A stretch of DNA of 64,000 nucleotides from a virus. A program made the position numbers and the translations under genes. This document shows positions 1 through 8,663 of the stretch, piece by piece. The notes beneath the pieces were generated by a model, which had not been told where the DNA came from, did not search any database, and saw nothing but the letters and a program-made list of their open reading frames with translations. The DNA lies in IMG/VR virus record IMGVR_UViG_3300044617_002200, positions 1 through 64,000 of that record. One strand, 5' to 3'. Position 1 is the first letter of the stretch; every line of letters starts with the position of its first letter.

Positions 1-126
1 CCGCTTGTCGAAGACGAACCGCTTGTCGAAGACGAACCGCTTGTCGAAGACGAACCGCTTGTCGAAGACGAACCGCTTGTCGAAGACGAACCGCTTGTCG
101 AAGACGAACCGCTTGTCGAAGACGAA
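1..126. repeat. 18-bp tandem repeat, seven perfect copies
   Basis: The 18-bp unit ccgcttgtcgaagacgaa is repeated seven times without a mismatch and may continue left of the window. In the protease frame on the minus strand it reads SSSTSG. An eighth copy sits at 211-228. The lack of any substitution indicates recent expansion. Confidence 0.97.
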
Positions 127-1970
127 CTACTAGAAGACGAAAATATGACATTTTCGAAACTTATAAAAACGTTACCGGCGCTAAATGAAGAGCCACCTGT
201 AGAAGACGAGCCGCTTGTCGAAGACGAACTACTAGAAGACGAAAATATGACATTTTCGAAACTTATAAAAAGATTACCGGCGCTAAATGAAGAGCTGGCA
301 AATGAAGAACTACTACTAGAAGAAATATAAGACGAACTACTAGAAGAAATATAAGACGAACTACTAGAAAAATTAACCCCTGTATTATTATCTGAATAAT
401 ATATAGAATTCTTATCAGAACCAATAAACATTCTGTTACCGCTCCAAGAAATATTTATAGATTTAGGATAAATAACTTTATTATTGTTTCTTATAGAGGA
501 AATATACCAATCTTCTCCATAATTATTGCTATAATAATAATTACCACTAATAATACCAGATTCTGCTAAGAAAATATTTTTACCGTCGTTAGATATAGAA
601 ACATCTACCCAATGCTTTGGTGAAAGTAAATTTTGATCTACATTTATATTTAAATAATTTAAATTCTTAAAAGAAGAAGAACTATTTGAAGTATACAAAA
701 GAGAATTTAAATTCGAATCTTCAAAAGTTAAACCCGCAAACCAATATTTTTTATCTTTTACGGTTTTAAATAAATCTCTGCTAGTACTGGTATTATTTAA
801 TATTAAAATATGTTTTTTTGTTTTATCTGTAAAATTAGTAACTCTTCCATCCCAGTATTCTATATTTAATAAAGTTGCTATTCTATCAATTCGGCATGCA
901 ATACCAGTAAATCTAGTGCCCGCAAAACACAACCCCACAATTTTATGAACACCATTAAAATTTGCTATTAAAACAGAGCCGCTATCTCCTCCAGAAATTG
1001 GATTTCTCGTTCCATCTCGATTTTTAAATTGAATACAATCGCCGAAATCTATTTTAAAAATCTGATCATTATAAAAATACGAAATAGTAAAAAATCCCGA
1101 AGTCCCCGTAATTTTCAAAGAACAATTTTTACCACCCTTGGCCCCAGTTGTTCGGCCAGAAGAATAAACCTCTCTGTCATAAAAAGATAAAGAATCTATT
1201 TCTTCAGAAGTAGCGAACGAGTAATAACGGCCTTCATAATTTAAGCCTAATTGTTGAAATGATTCATTTTTATCAACAATAATCTCTCCATTTTTATTTT
1301 TTTTATCTAGAGCAATAAGCCCACAGTCTACGTAATTTATTTTATCTAAACTATACGGAATAAATCTTTTAATAGTACCAATAGAATCATTCTCTAAATT
1401 TATAGGAGTACCTTCCGTCCATTGGATGATTTTTTTTTCTTTAGAATTATTCGGCAGATTATTTGTATCTGATGTATTTACAGAACAAAAAAAATCTTTC
1501 ATTAAAACATGATTATTTGTTAACCCTACCGCAGAGCCATCGTCTTTGTCCAAACAAACCATACCTAACGTACCTCTTGGTAGCATTCTAGATATTGGAT
1601 CATAATTATCTGTAAAATTAGCTACAACGATGCCTCCTTTAATAGGCCGGTGTCTCGATCTATGCTTTTTTATTTCTTGAGATATATTATATTCCCAATC
1701 ATAGCAAGCTAACGAAACAGGAGAATCTTCTTCTACTACGTCAGTTATATATCTAAGACCATCTATCCAGACTTCGGTTGGCAGTAATTCATCTTCTGGA
1801 ATATACTTTTTTATTTTTTTTACAGAAACCTTAAAGGTAATACATTCAACATTTGTAGAAATATTATTTTTTATTTTTTTGGAAAAAATTACCCCAGTAA
1901 CATAATCTGGAGTTTTTAAATACAAATCTTCTATTTTTCCTAAAAATAATTTTTTATCTCTTGATTGCAT
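1..1970 (-). CDS. Trypsin-like serine protease with serine-rich repeats (3' end outside window)
   Basis: The reading frame is open from ATG at 1970 down to the left edge, about 656 residues, with no stop seen. The N-terminal 370 residues form a chymotrypsin-fold protease. The His is in GLTNNHVL (H154), the likely Asp in VDCGLIAL (D215) and the nucleophile in GGDSGS (S330); GLCFAGT follows as the usual strand after the serine. The tail from about residue 525 is nearly all Ser with Thr and Gly (SSSTSG units) and two copies of a block holding FSAGN and FISFENVIF. It is a diverged relative of the protease at 2242-5355 and probably a virion tail or fibre protein. All three catalytic residues look intact. 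The start follows the 65-codon gene by 6 bases, suggesting translational coupling. Protease call confident; target unknown. Confidence 0.85.
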   Translation of the reverse strand, partial: MQSRDKKLFLGKIEDLYLKTPDYVTGVIFSKKIKNNISTNVECITFKVSVKKIKKYIPEDELLPTEVWIDGLRYITDVVEEDSPVSLACYDWEYNISQEIKKHRSRHRPIKGGIVVANFTDNYDPISRMLPRGTLGMVCLDKDDGSAVGLTNNHVLMKDFFCSVNTSDTNNLPNNSKEKKIIQWTEGTPINLENDSIGTIKRFIPYSLDKINYVDCGLIALDKKNKNGEIIVDKNESFQQLGLNYEGRYYSFATSEEIDSLSFYDREVYSSGRTTGAKGGKNCSLKITGTSGFFTISYFYNDQIFKIDFGDCIQFKNRDGTRNPISGGDSGSVLIANFNGVHKIVGLCFAGTRFTGIACRIDRIATLLNIEYWDGRVTNFTDKTKKHILILNNTSTSRDLFKTVKDKKYWFAGLTFEDSNLNSLLYTSNSSSSFKNLNYLNINVDQNLLSPKHWVDVSISNDGKNIFLAESGIISGNYYYSNNYGEDWYISSIRNNNKVIYPKSINISWSGNRMFIGSDKNSIYYSDNNTGVNFSSSSSYISSSSSSYISSSSSSSFASSSFSAGNLFISFENVIFSSSSSSSSTSGSSSTGGSSFSAGNVFISFENVIFSSSSSSSSTSGSSSTSGSSSTSGSSSTSGSSSTSGSSSTSGSSSTS
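109..312. repeat. 102-bp direct duplication in the protease tail
   Basis: Positions 109-210 and 211-312 are two copies of a 102-bp unit that begins with the 18-bp repeat. They share long exact stretches, including the part coding for FISFENVIF, and differ at a few bases and at the end of the second copy. The unit is 34 codons, so the frame is preserved. Confidence 0.85.
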
Positions 1971-1976
1971 TTTAAG

Positions 1977-2174
1977 TTAATGAGTCTCTTTTTGTATTTC
2001 AAAAAATATATAAAGATCTTTAATTGATTTTGTCTCAGATGAAAAAGAATTTGACCCATTAATAGCATCTGCACTCAGATTAAAATCTTCATCGGCATTG
2101 ATATTAGTTTCTAAAAAAACTGCATCAAAATTCAAATTTTTTCTTAAATTTTCGTCATAGATATAATTTTCCAT
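1977..2174 (-). CDS. Small hypothetical protein upstream of protease
   Basis: This 65-residue acidic protein has no recognised domain, signal peptide or membrane segment. The start is well supported: AGGAG lies 6 bases before the ATG, one of the better ribosome sites in the window, and a GTGTAAT box sits further upstream at 2197-2203. It ends 6 bases before the protease gene that runs off the left edge, so the two are probably co-transcribed. It could be a small virion or accessory protein for that protease, but only position suggests this. Confidence 0.7.
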   Translation of the reverse strand: MENYIYDENLRKNLNFDAVFLETNINADEDFNLSADAINGSNSFSSETKSIKDLYIFFEIQKETH

Positions 2175-2196
2175 AAAGCTCCTTATGCCTTATAAA

Positions 2197-2203
2197 ATTA
2201 CAC
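2197..2203 (-). promoter_or_regulatory. GTGTAAT box upstream of 1977-2174
   Basis: On the minus strand GTGTAATTTTATAAGG lies about 23 bases before the start codon. It matches the motif found before many genes here and is proposed as a late promoter core. Confidence 0.5.
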
Positions 2204-2241
2204 CAAAATCCAAAAAAAATCTTTAAAGCGAATATTATATA

Positions 2242-5200
2242 TTACAAATATATTGTATTAGAGTCTTGATTTAATTTTAATATATCAAAGTTATCTATTA
2301 ACTCCTTTAAATTAAAAGAATTTGGAGAATATGGCGGCGGTTGCCATCCTGGAGGAGCGGTAGTCCCACCACCCTCTCCTAAGCAGCAACTATAAACAAC
2401 TTCATTACATTCATTCAATATTCTTACCCAAGTAACGCCTAAATGCGGGTTCGTATTTCCAGGCGAAGGAACTATAGAAATTGAAAACGATAGAGGTATT
2501 CCTGTATTAGAACCAGTATTAACTCCAGAAAAACCAAATAGAATAAAATTATCATCACTAGTTATAATTCTAGAACTATATCTATCATATTGACCATTAT
2601 ACGGGAATGGTCCTGGTCCATTATCTCTTGTTCCGGCATTATTCAACATCCCACTTAACACAGTATATCCACTGGGAGATAACTCTGTTTTCATTTTAAT
2701 GTCAAAGTCAGCTCTATTGCAAACGTGACCACCACCACAAGGATTATCTACCCCAACATTATCTCCACCAGGACCTTGACCCGAACCACTTGTAAAGATT
2801 AAGAAAGATCCAGATGCGTCATACCAACCGCTAATTAAATCATTCGGACCGCAAGGAACTGTTGGACCACCACCGCCTCCACCTCCAAGAGATTGCACAA
2901 CAATAGTTAATGTCCAAACTTCTTGTATGCCACCTCCATTTCCAGGACCCCCTCCACCATAAGTACCAGTAAATACAATTTTTGTTGTATAAGTACCAGG
3001 TGTTGTTGGCGTTCCAACAACTCTAGCAATGACAGAGTTATTAAGTCCAGCCACTGCTTCGTTGTTTATTGTAACTCCCGGACATACGTTTGGATCTTCT
3101 ATACAAACTGGTCCACTTGGAGGACAAAGTCCGCATGTTTTCAAAATAGCTCCGTTCGATATCGCTAAATTTTCAATAGCATATATTTTTTTTGTATAAT
3201 AATTAATACCCATTCTTCCTGCGGAAGAGTCTCTCGGCTCACAGCATCCGCCAGGATTAATTGCACAACTAATAGCACTAGTTAATGATACTTCTTCATT
3301 TTTATTTTTTAATTCAAATTGAGAATTATCATTTATAAGTTCAGAGACAGCTTCTTTAGATAGAAAAAATTCATTTCCATTAATTGATAAAGGATAATTT
3401 TTGCCAGATTTTGATCTAGCATATATAAAACAACGTTCTCCATCGTCGATTTTTATTGATGAAGTAGGATCTGGCTGAGGCACGATATGAAAGAAAAACC
3501 CACTACCACCGCTACCTATTGATCCAGATAATCCACTTTTTAAAATTGCTGTAGAAGGATTATAGCCAGCTGGAAGTGGAGCTTCTTCAAAAAATAACCA
3601 TTGCTTATTTGGTGTATGTCCAGGACCAGACTCATAAGTTAATTTAAAATCTATCGAATCAGGGCCTGGATTTATAATTCCACTTTCTAAAGAAATTCTG
3701 CAAGGAAAAGGCGGTTCATTAATAAATACAGATTCCGCATGAAAGGTATTAAATTCTAAAAGACCGTCTCCTACAAAACATGGAGGAAGTATTCTTTCGG
3801 GCGGATAGCAAACTGCATCGCTAGGATCACCCTGGTTATGCACATAAATAGTCTCCACTTTATAACCCACCAATCCCTGACCAACGACAGGAGTACAAAA
3901 AGGGTTGTCTCCAGAACATGCTAATCTGTTATTTATATTATCCCAATATTCCTGAGAACCAGTTGGGTATATATTATTATTAGCAGACCCGATACCCGCT
4001 TGATAAAAAGTAACACCATTGAAATCAAAATAATCACCTTTAAAATCTTTTGGAGCCACAACAATAGTTCCTTTTTTCATTGTGTCTACACCTAAAGGTC
4101 TACCATCCCATTGGCTAATATTCAAAGCTTTTTGGACATTATCAATTCTACAGGCATACCCTATAGCACGAGTTGAACTAATCGTACCAGCAAAAATCAA
4201 CCCGACTACTTTAAAGACAGAACCAAATTTTGCTAATAGAAAAGAACCTGAATCTCCTCCAGCAACTGCCATTCCTTGGCCATCTGCATAGTCTACCTCT
4301 ATAAGATCAGAATAATAAAGATCTACTGTTGAACCTTGTGATTGAACTTTTAAAGGACCAATACTAACAGTAACTCCAACTCTAGTTATTTTTAAACCAC
4401 AAGACTCGTTTTTAGGACCTGTTCTTGCTCCAGCACTGATAGCCACTGCATTCAAACAACTATTAATTTCTTGAGTTGTTGCAAATGGCACATTAGTAAC
4501 ATTGGCTGGTAAAATACCGAGTTGAAGATTAGATACTCCGCTCGTTAATAAAGAACTACTACCTAAGGTACATATAGCGGCATCCACAGTATTCATCACA
4601 TAACAAGTTGGAGTACTGGCGGCTGAAGGAGTATATTTTTTGGGACGACCGATAACCGCTGTTCCAGTTGTAACGACACTATTAGTTGAATCTTGAAGAA
4701 CAACTTGATCATAACCGCTAATAAAAGTTCCATTACTTGCCCATACATTCCCCTGTATAGTCCATCTTTGAACAGCAACGTTATCGTATATATTGTATAT
4801 TTCTTTAGCGAGGCTTCTATTGTGAGCGTAAGTATAATCTTTCACTATTACGTGAGCATTTGTTAACCCAACAACAGTGTTTGTATCATTATCTACGACT
4901 AAACCTCCCAAAGTACCTCCAAACCTATTAAATATTTGGTTTTGATTCGTTCCTCCGTTGCCGTCCAAGAAAGCGTTAGTATACATGTTCAAGACATGAA
5001 TACCACCTATCAAAGGCCTATGTGCCCTTCTATGTTCTGCTACGTTAAAAGGAGTAGGAGTAGCATCAAAATTATTGCAAGTAACTAAAAATTCGGCAAA
5101 CCCTCTTTCTACCACATCAGTTTTAAGCTTTTGTCCTTGTAAATAAACATATTCTGGAATTAAATCTCTGTCATCTATAACACTTAAGGGTCTTTTTTTA

Positions 5201-5355
5201 TGAACAAAATAAGTTAAACTCAATTCGTTCGTTTCGACCCCACTAACAATTTTATTACCAATACCAAATCCGTGAATATTAGGAGATGTTTCACGCATCA
5301 ACCCTGCGAACTCTTCGGTTAAACTTTCTCTGTCGTTTAATAAACTTATCTCCAT
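2242..5355 (-). CDS. Large trypsin-like protease with Ig-like C-terminal region
   Basis: This 1037-residue protein starts with a region (about 25-90) resembling the lead-in of the plant NAL1/bacterial trypsin-like family: GFGIGNKIVSG, then TYFVHKKRP and LKTDVVERG. A chymotrypsin-fold domain follows with H168 in GLTNAHV, D258 in NTVDAAI and S369 in GGDSGS, so the triad looks complete. The middle part is rich in Gly, Pro and Cys. Around 790-860 there is an Ig-like stretch (GTPTTPGTYTTKIVFTGTYG, then a TLTIVVQ strand), with a Gly-rich linker and a final beta-rich region. It lies among tail genes and is a paralogue of the protease at 1-1970, so it is probably a virion tail or fibre component that cuts host surface protein or matures a virion protein. 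No signal peptide is seen. Confidence 0.85.
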   Translation of the reverse strand: MEISLLNDRESLTEEFAGLMRETSPNIHGFGIGNKIVSGVETNELSLTYFVHKKRPLSVIDDRDLIPEYVYLQGQKLKTDVVERGFAEFLVTCNNFDATPTPFNVAEHRRAHRPLIGGIHVLNMYTNAFLDGNGGTNQNQIFNRFGGTLGGLVVDNDTNTVVGLTNAHVIVKDYTYAHNRSLAKEIYNIYDNVAVQRWTIQGNVWASNGTFISGYDQVVLQDSTNSVVTTGTAVIGRPKKYTPSAASTPTCYVMNTVDAAICTLGSSSLLTSGVSNLQLGILPANVTNVPFATTQEINSCLNAVAISAGARTGPKNESCGLKITRVGVTVSIGPLKVQSQGSTVDLYYSDLIEVDYADGQGMAVAGGDSGSFLLAKFGSVFKVVGLIFAGTISSTRAIGYACRIDNVQKALNISQWDGRPLGVDTMKKGTIVVAPKDFKGDYFDFNGVTFYQAGIGSANNNIYPTGSQEYWDNINNRLACSGDNPFCTPVVGQGLVGYKVETIYVHNQGDPSDAVCYPPERILPPCFVGDGLLEFNTFHAESVFINEPPFPCRISLESGIINPGPDSIDFKLTYESGPGHTPNKQWLFFEEAPLPAGYNPSTAILKSGLSGSIGSGGSGFFFHIVPQPDPTSSIKIDDGERCFIYARSKSGKNYPLSINGNEFFLSKEAVSELINDNSQFELKNKNEEVSLTSAISCAINPGGCCEPRDSSAGRMGINYYTKKIYAIENLAISNGAILKTCGLCPPSGPVCIEDPNVCPGVTINNEAVAGLNNSVIARVVGTPTTPGTYTTKIVFTGTYGGGGPGNGGGIQEVWTLTIVVQSLGGGGGGGPTVPCGPNDLISGWYDASGSFLIFTSGSGQGPGGDNVGVDNPCGGGHVCNRADFDIKMKTELSPSGYTVLSGMLNNAGTRDNGPGPFPYNGQYDRYSSRIITSDDNFILFGFSGVNTGSNTGIPLSFSISIVPSPGNTNPHLGVTWVRILNECNEVVYSCCLGEGGGTTAPPGWQPPPYSPNSFNLKELIDNFDILKLNQDSNTIYL

Positions 5356-5365
5356 ATAATTAATA

Positions 5366-5372
5366 ATTACAC
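5366..5372 (-). promoter_or_regulatory. GTGTAAT box upstream of large protease
   Basis: Minus-strand GTGTAATTATTAATTAT immediately precedes the ATG at 5355, in a gap of only 24 bases. It matches the recurring box. Confidence 0.5.
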
Positions 5373-5379
5373 CTCTTGT

Positions 5380-8300
5380 CTAAAAAAAACCTTGGTTTCC
5401 AATTGAAAAAAAACAGGTGGGTCTAAAAAATTGTATAGAATCATAAGTTTTTCTTGTATAAAAATTGTTTGATAATGGATTGTCATAGTCTGGAGGACGA
5501 GAATCATTAGAATTTTTATTTAGATAATTAAAATTACCAACTAATGCGTATCTATATAAAAGATTGCCGTAAATATTTCCGATTGCTAAAGAATCTAATT
5601 CGGAATTATTTTCTGAATCTATAAAACCTACAGTTACACCTTCTGCATAAATATCTAATTTTGTCCAACCATATCTTTTAATTCTTTTTACAGAACCATC
5701 TAAAGGAGTAGAGAAATTACGCAAGCCGTTGCCTCCTGCCCCATTGACTATATAATATATATTTTTTTTCTTTTCTAATAGTCGTTTTTCAAATCTCTCA
5801 TAATTTTTTGAAAAACCGTTAAAAATAATATCTGCAGAATTTAAATTCCATCCGTTTTCAGAATTTAAATCATAATATCCATAATTATACGATTCAGATG
5901 TAAATGGCGGATGATTAAATAACACAAATTTAAATGGATATTCTGAATTAGAAATTGCGTTATTAAACCACGTTTTTTGTATAGATCGATATGTTTCGTT
6001 ATGTTTACTAGACACTGATTCTCCTTTTCCAGCGCCTTCAGAAATAAGTCCACAACGAGAATTACCTCCTGTTATAGGATCGCTATCAAGTACAAAAAAA
6101 TGACAAGGCCCAATTTTAAGCTCGTAATACTTTCTACTATTAGAAGTATTTTTTATTAAATTATTTAATATTAAATTAAAATAACTTAAATATATATCTC
6201 CGAAACCATCTACTCCATCATAATCTTTTTCACCCAAAACAGGATAAAAATTTGAAACAGAAGTTGGAGAGACATCTTTAAACACAAACCTACAAGAATT
6301 AATACCCGTGGGTAAATAAATTTTTCCCTTTTCAATTATATCTATATCAGAAGATTTACGGTAATATTCTATAAATTCTCTATTTGGCTTTTTAACTTCT
6401 ATGGATAAAAAAGAAGGTTTATAATTTTCTAAAAATTCAATATAATAACCTGTCAAATAATTATTAAAAATATTATTTTTTTCATAACCTAAAAATATAT
6501 CTTCCTCTGCTCCATCTTTAGATAAAACGGCCATGTCGGTTAATTCATTTTTTGTAAAAGCTCTCCAAGCTAAAAAAGGGTTGTAATCTTTACTAAAAAT
6601 TACTTCTCCGTCGTTATTAGAGTAAGAATTTAAATTTGGAATAAAATCATTTACATTAGCAGGTAAGCTTATATCAATACTATCATATAAGTAAAAAGAA
6701 TCTATGTTCAATAAAGGAGCTGATCCAGAAACATAATTCTTATGAGGCCATTTTTTAGATTCATTAATTTCATACTGCAAATATTTAAATGGTTTGGGGT
6801 CATTAATTCTAAAATACTTCTTCGAAGAAGAATACCAATTATTATTCAATTCAGAATCTGAGTAAATCCTACTATCTAAAGTAACCCAGGTAGTTAAATT
6901 TTGAGAACCTTTTAAAGAAGTTGATAAAGGATAAAAAGAAGAATTATAATCAAGTCCTATTTCGTAATATTTCGCAACAGGAGAAACATTTAATTCATCT
7001 TTAAATTCAATTCTGATATATCCTGTCTGATTTTCAGAAGTCGTCCATGATTGAGAATCAGATATGTTTCTTAAATCTTTTTCTATAAATAAATTCTGAA
7101 CTAAATTAGTGTTTTCAGACGCAGTAATAGTTATATTAGAACCAGTTAAAGATTGCGGTATTACATGCCTTAGAAGCGTTCCTGTTGAACTTTCAGAAAA
7201 TATTAATTTATTTTTTAGATCTGCAACTCCAGATTCTCCAGAGTAAATAAAACCGCTTATATATTTATTTTCTACCAACACATATTTATCATATTCCTGA
7301 ATATTAGGAATATTAGGCACTCCCGAGGAAGGCGGACTCCAAAATCTTTCATCAAGATTAAAGCAATAAAAACCAGTATAAAAAATATTTTTATTAAAAA
7401 AACCGGTACCAATTCCGGTATTTACGACATCATTGTAAATACCACTCAAAGCAGTTACAGAAGAAAAATCAATGTTTCTACTTTTGAATATAAATTCTGA
7501 AGAACTAACTTCTTCTTCTTCTAAAGAAACTGCATTTATTTTTGTTCCGCTAGAAGGGAATCCCACTGCAAATCCCCCATAAAACGGCAAATCATATTCG
7601 TAATTTATATTACCGGTAGCATAAAAAAGTCTATTTTGAATTATATTATCAAAACTTCCTGTAGCAGGAACGCCATAGAAGTTTGAATTAGAACTTTTAC
7701 CATCGCCCTTTAAATTACCTGATAAATAATCAAAACCATAAACAAAACCACTAAAAGAACCGCTAGCGAAGCCGGTCGCTTCATAATAATCTAAAATTAC
7801 TTCTCCAGTATTACCATAAATAGGATAGACAGAAAAACTAACTGTCTCAGGTTTAGGTATTATAGATCTTAATTCGTAATTATAAAAGTAACCAGAAGTA
7901 TTATTATTATCTATAAAAGTTAATCCAGTGAAACCAGCTAAAAATTCCAAATAATAAATTGGATCTTTAGTAAATTGCATCTCAAAATCTTGAGAAATAT
8001 TGCCGAAATTAGTTCTTAAAAATAATCTTGGTCTAACAACTGTTCCAGCCAAGCCAGCCAATCTCCCTGTTCCAAAAATAAAATCTAAAATTATATTACC
8101 GCTAGATAAACCATTCACTAATTCTGGATATATTTCATTTTTAATTCCAAAAATACCACCAGCATTGAATAAATCTCCGGAAAAAATCTTAAAAGTTTTA
8201 TTTGATTCCTCTGATAGGTTTGAGATATAACCGGTAACATCTTGCCCTACAGGAATTTTATACGGAAAATTTATAGAATAAGAAGGTTTCAATCCTTGAA

Positions 8301-8661
8301 TAGTTAAATCGAAGTCAATTGGAGTTCTATCTGTTTCAATTAAAAAATTATTGTAATAATCACCTCGGAAAGGCGTATATAAACAAACTGGAGTACCCTG
8401 AATAAAATAATTTAAGAAATCATTTCCTAAATTTCCTGAAATAGAAATAATTTCATTAGGATTATAAGACCAAACATGGTTCTGGTCATAATCAAAAATT
8501 TTTCCACTCTCGAATTTAAATATAATAGTTTCTAATTCCGAATTTTTAGAAAAACCAATATTACTAATCCCGGTGACATTGCCAAATGAAGCTTCAAAAA
8601 GAAAAGTAAGCTCGTTACTTCCCGGTATGCTTCTATATAATACACCAGAATCTATTTGCAT
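5380..8661 (-). CDS. Giant tail protein with discoidin-like and degenerate phosphoesterase domains
   Basis: This is a 1093-residue protein. Residues about 550-640 resemble an F5/8 type C (discoidin) carbohydrate-binding module: LSTSLKGSQNLTTWVTLDSR, then KYFRIND and LQYEINE. Residues about 790-1000 follow the purple acid phosphatase/calcineurin order, with PVLGEKDYDG in place of PVLGNHDY, then FFVLDSD, FNHPPF in place of HRPPY, NGFSKNYER in place of SGHDHNYER, and YIVNGAGGNG. Several metal-binding Asn and His positions are therefore replaced and the domain is probably inactive. The first 500 residues are beta-rich, Gly/Tyr/Phe-rich tail-like sequence. It begins 2 bases after the hub candidate ends and belongs to the post-tape-measure tail set. 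A role in glycan binding at the tail tip is inference. Confidence 0.75.
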   Translation of the reverse strand: MQIDSGVLYRSIPGSNELTFLFEASFGNVTGISNIGFSKNSELETIIFKFESGKIFDYDQNHVWSYNPNEIISISGNLGNDFLNYFIQGTPVCLYTPFRGDYYNNFLIETDRTPIDFDLTIQGLKPSYSINFPYKIPVGQDVTGYISNLSEESNKTFKIFSGDLFNAGGIFGIKNEIYPELVNGLSSGNIILDFIFGTGRLAGLAGTVVRPRLFLRTNFGNISQDFEMQFTKDPIYYLEFLAGFTGLTFIDNNNTSGYFYNYELRSIIPKPETVSFSVYPIYGNTGEVILDYYEATGFASGSFSGFVYGFDYLSGNLKGDGKSSNSNFYGVPATGSFDNIIQNRLFYATGNINYEYDLPFYGGFAVGFPSSGTKINAVSLEEEEVSSSEFIFKSRNIDFSSVTALSGIYNDVVNTGIGTGFFNKNIFYTGFYCFNLDERFWSPPSSGVPNIPNIQEYDKYVLVENKYISGFIYSGESGVADLKNKLIFSESSTGTLLRHVIPQSLTGSNITITASENTNLVQNLFIEKDLRNISDSQSWTTSENQTGYIRIEFKDELNVSPVAKYYEIGLDYNSSFYPLSTSLKGSQNLTTWVTLDSRIYSDSELNNNWYSSSKKYFRINDPKPFKYLQYEINESKKWPHKNYVSGSAPLLNIDSFYLYDSIDISLPANVNDFIPNLNSYSNNDGEVIFSKDYNPFLAWRAFTKNELTDMAVLSKDGAEEDIFLGYEKNNIFNNYLTGYYIEFLENYKPSFLSIEVKKPNREFIEYYRKSSDIDIIEKGKIYLPTGINSCRFVFKDVSPTSVSNFYPVLGEKDYDGVDGFGDIYLSYFNLILNNLIKNTSNSRKYYELKIGPCHFFVLDSDPITGGNSRCGLISEGAGKGESVSSKHNETYRSIQKTWFNNAISNSEYPFKFVLFNHPPFTSESYNYGYYDLNSENGWNLNSADIIFNGFSKNYERFEKRLLEKKKNIYYIVNGAGGNGLRNFSTPLDGSVKRIKRYGWTKLDIYAEGVTVGFIDSENNSELDSLAIGNIYGNLLYRYALVGNFNYLNKNSNDSRPPDYDNPLSNNFYTRKTYDSIQFFRPTCFFSIGNQGFF

Positions 8662-8663
8662 TT

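Noticed and set aside
145-330. Plus-strand 61-codon frame at left end
   Set aside because: It is the antisense of the serine-rich tail of the protease at 1-1970, and its repeat structure simply mirrors the DNA repeats.
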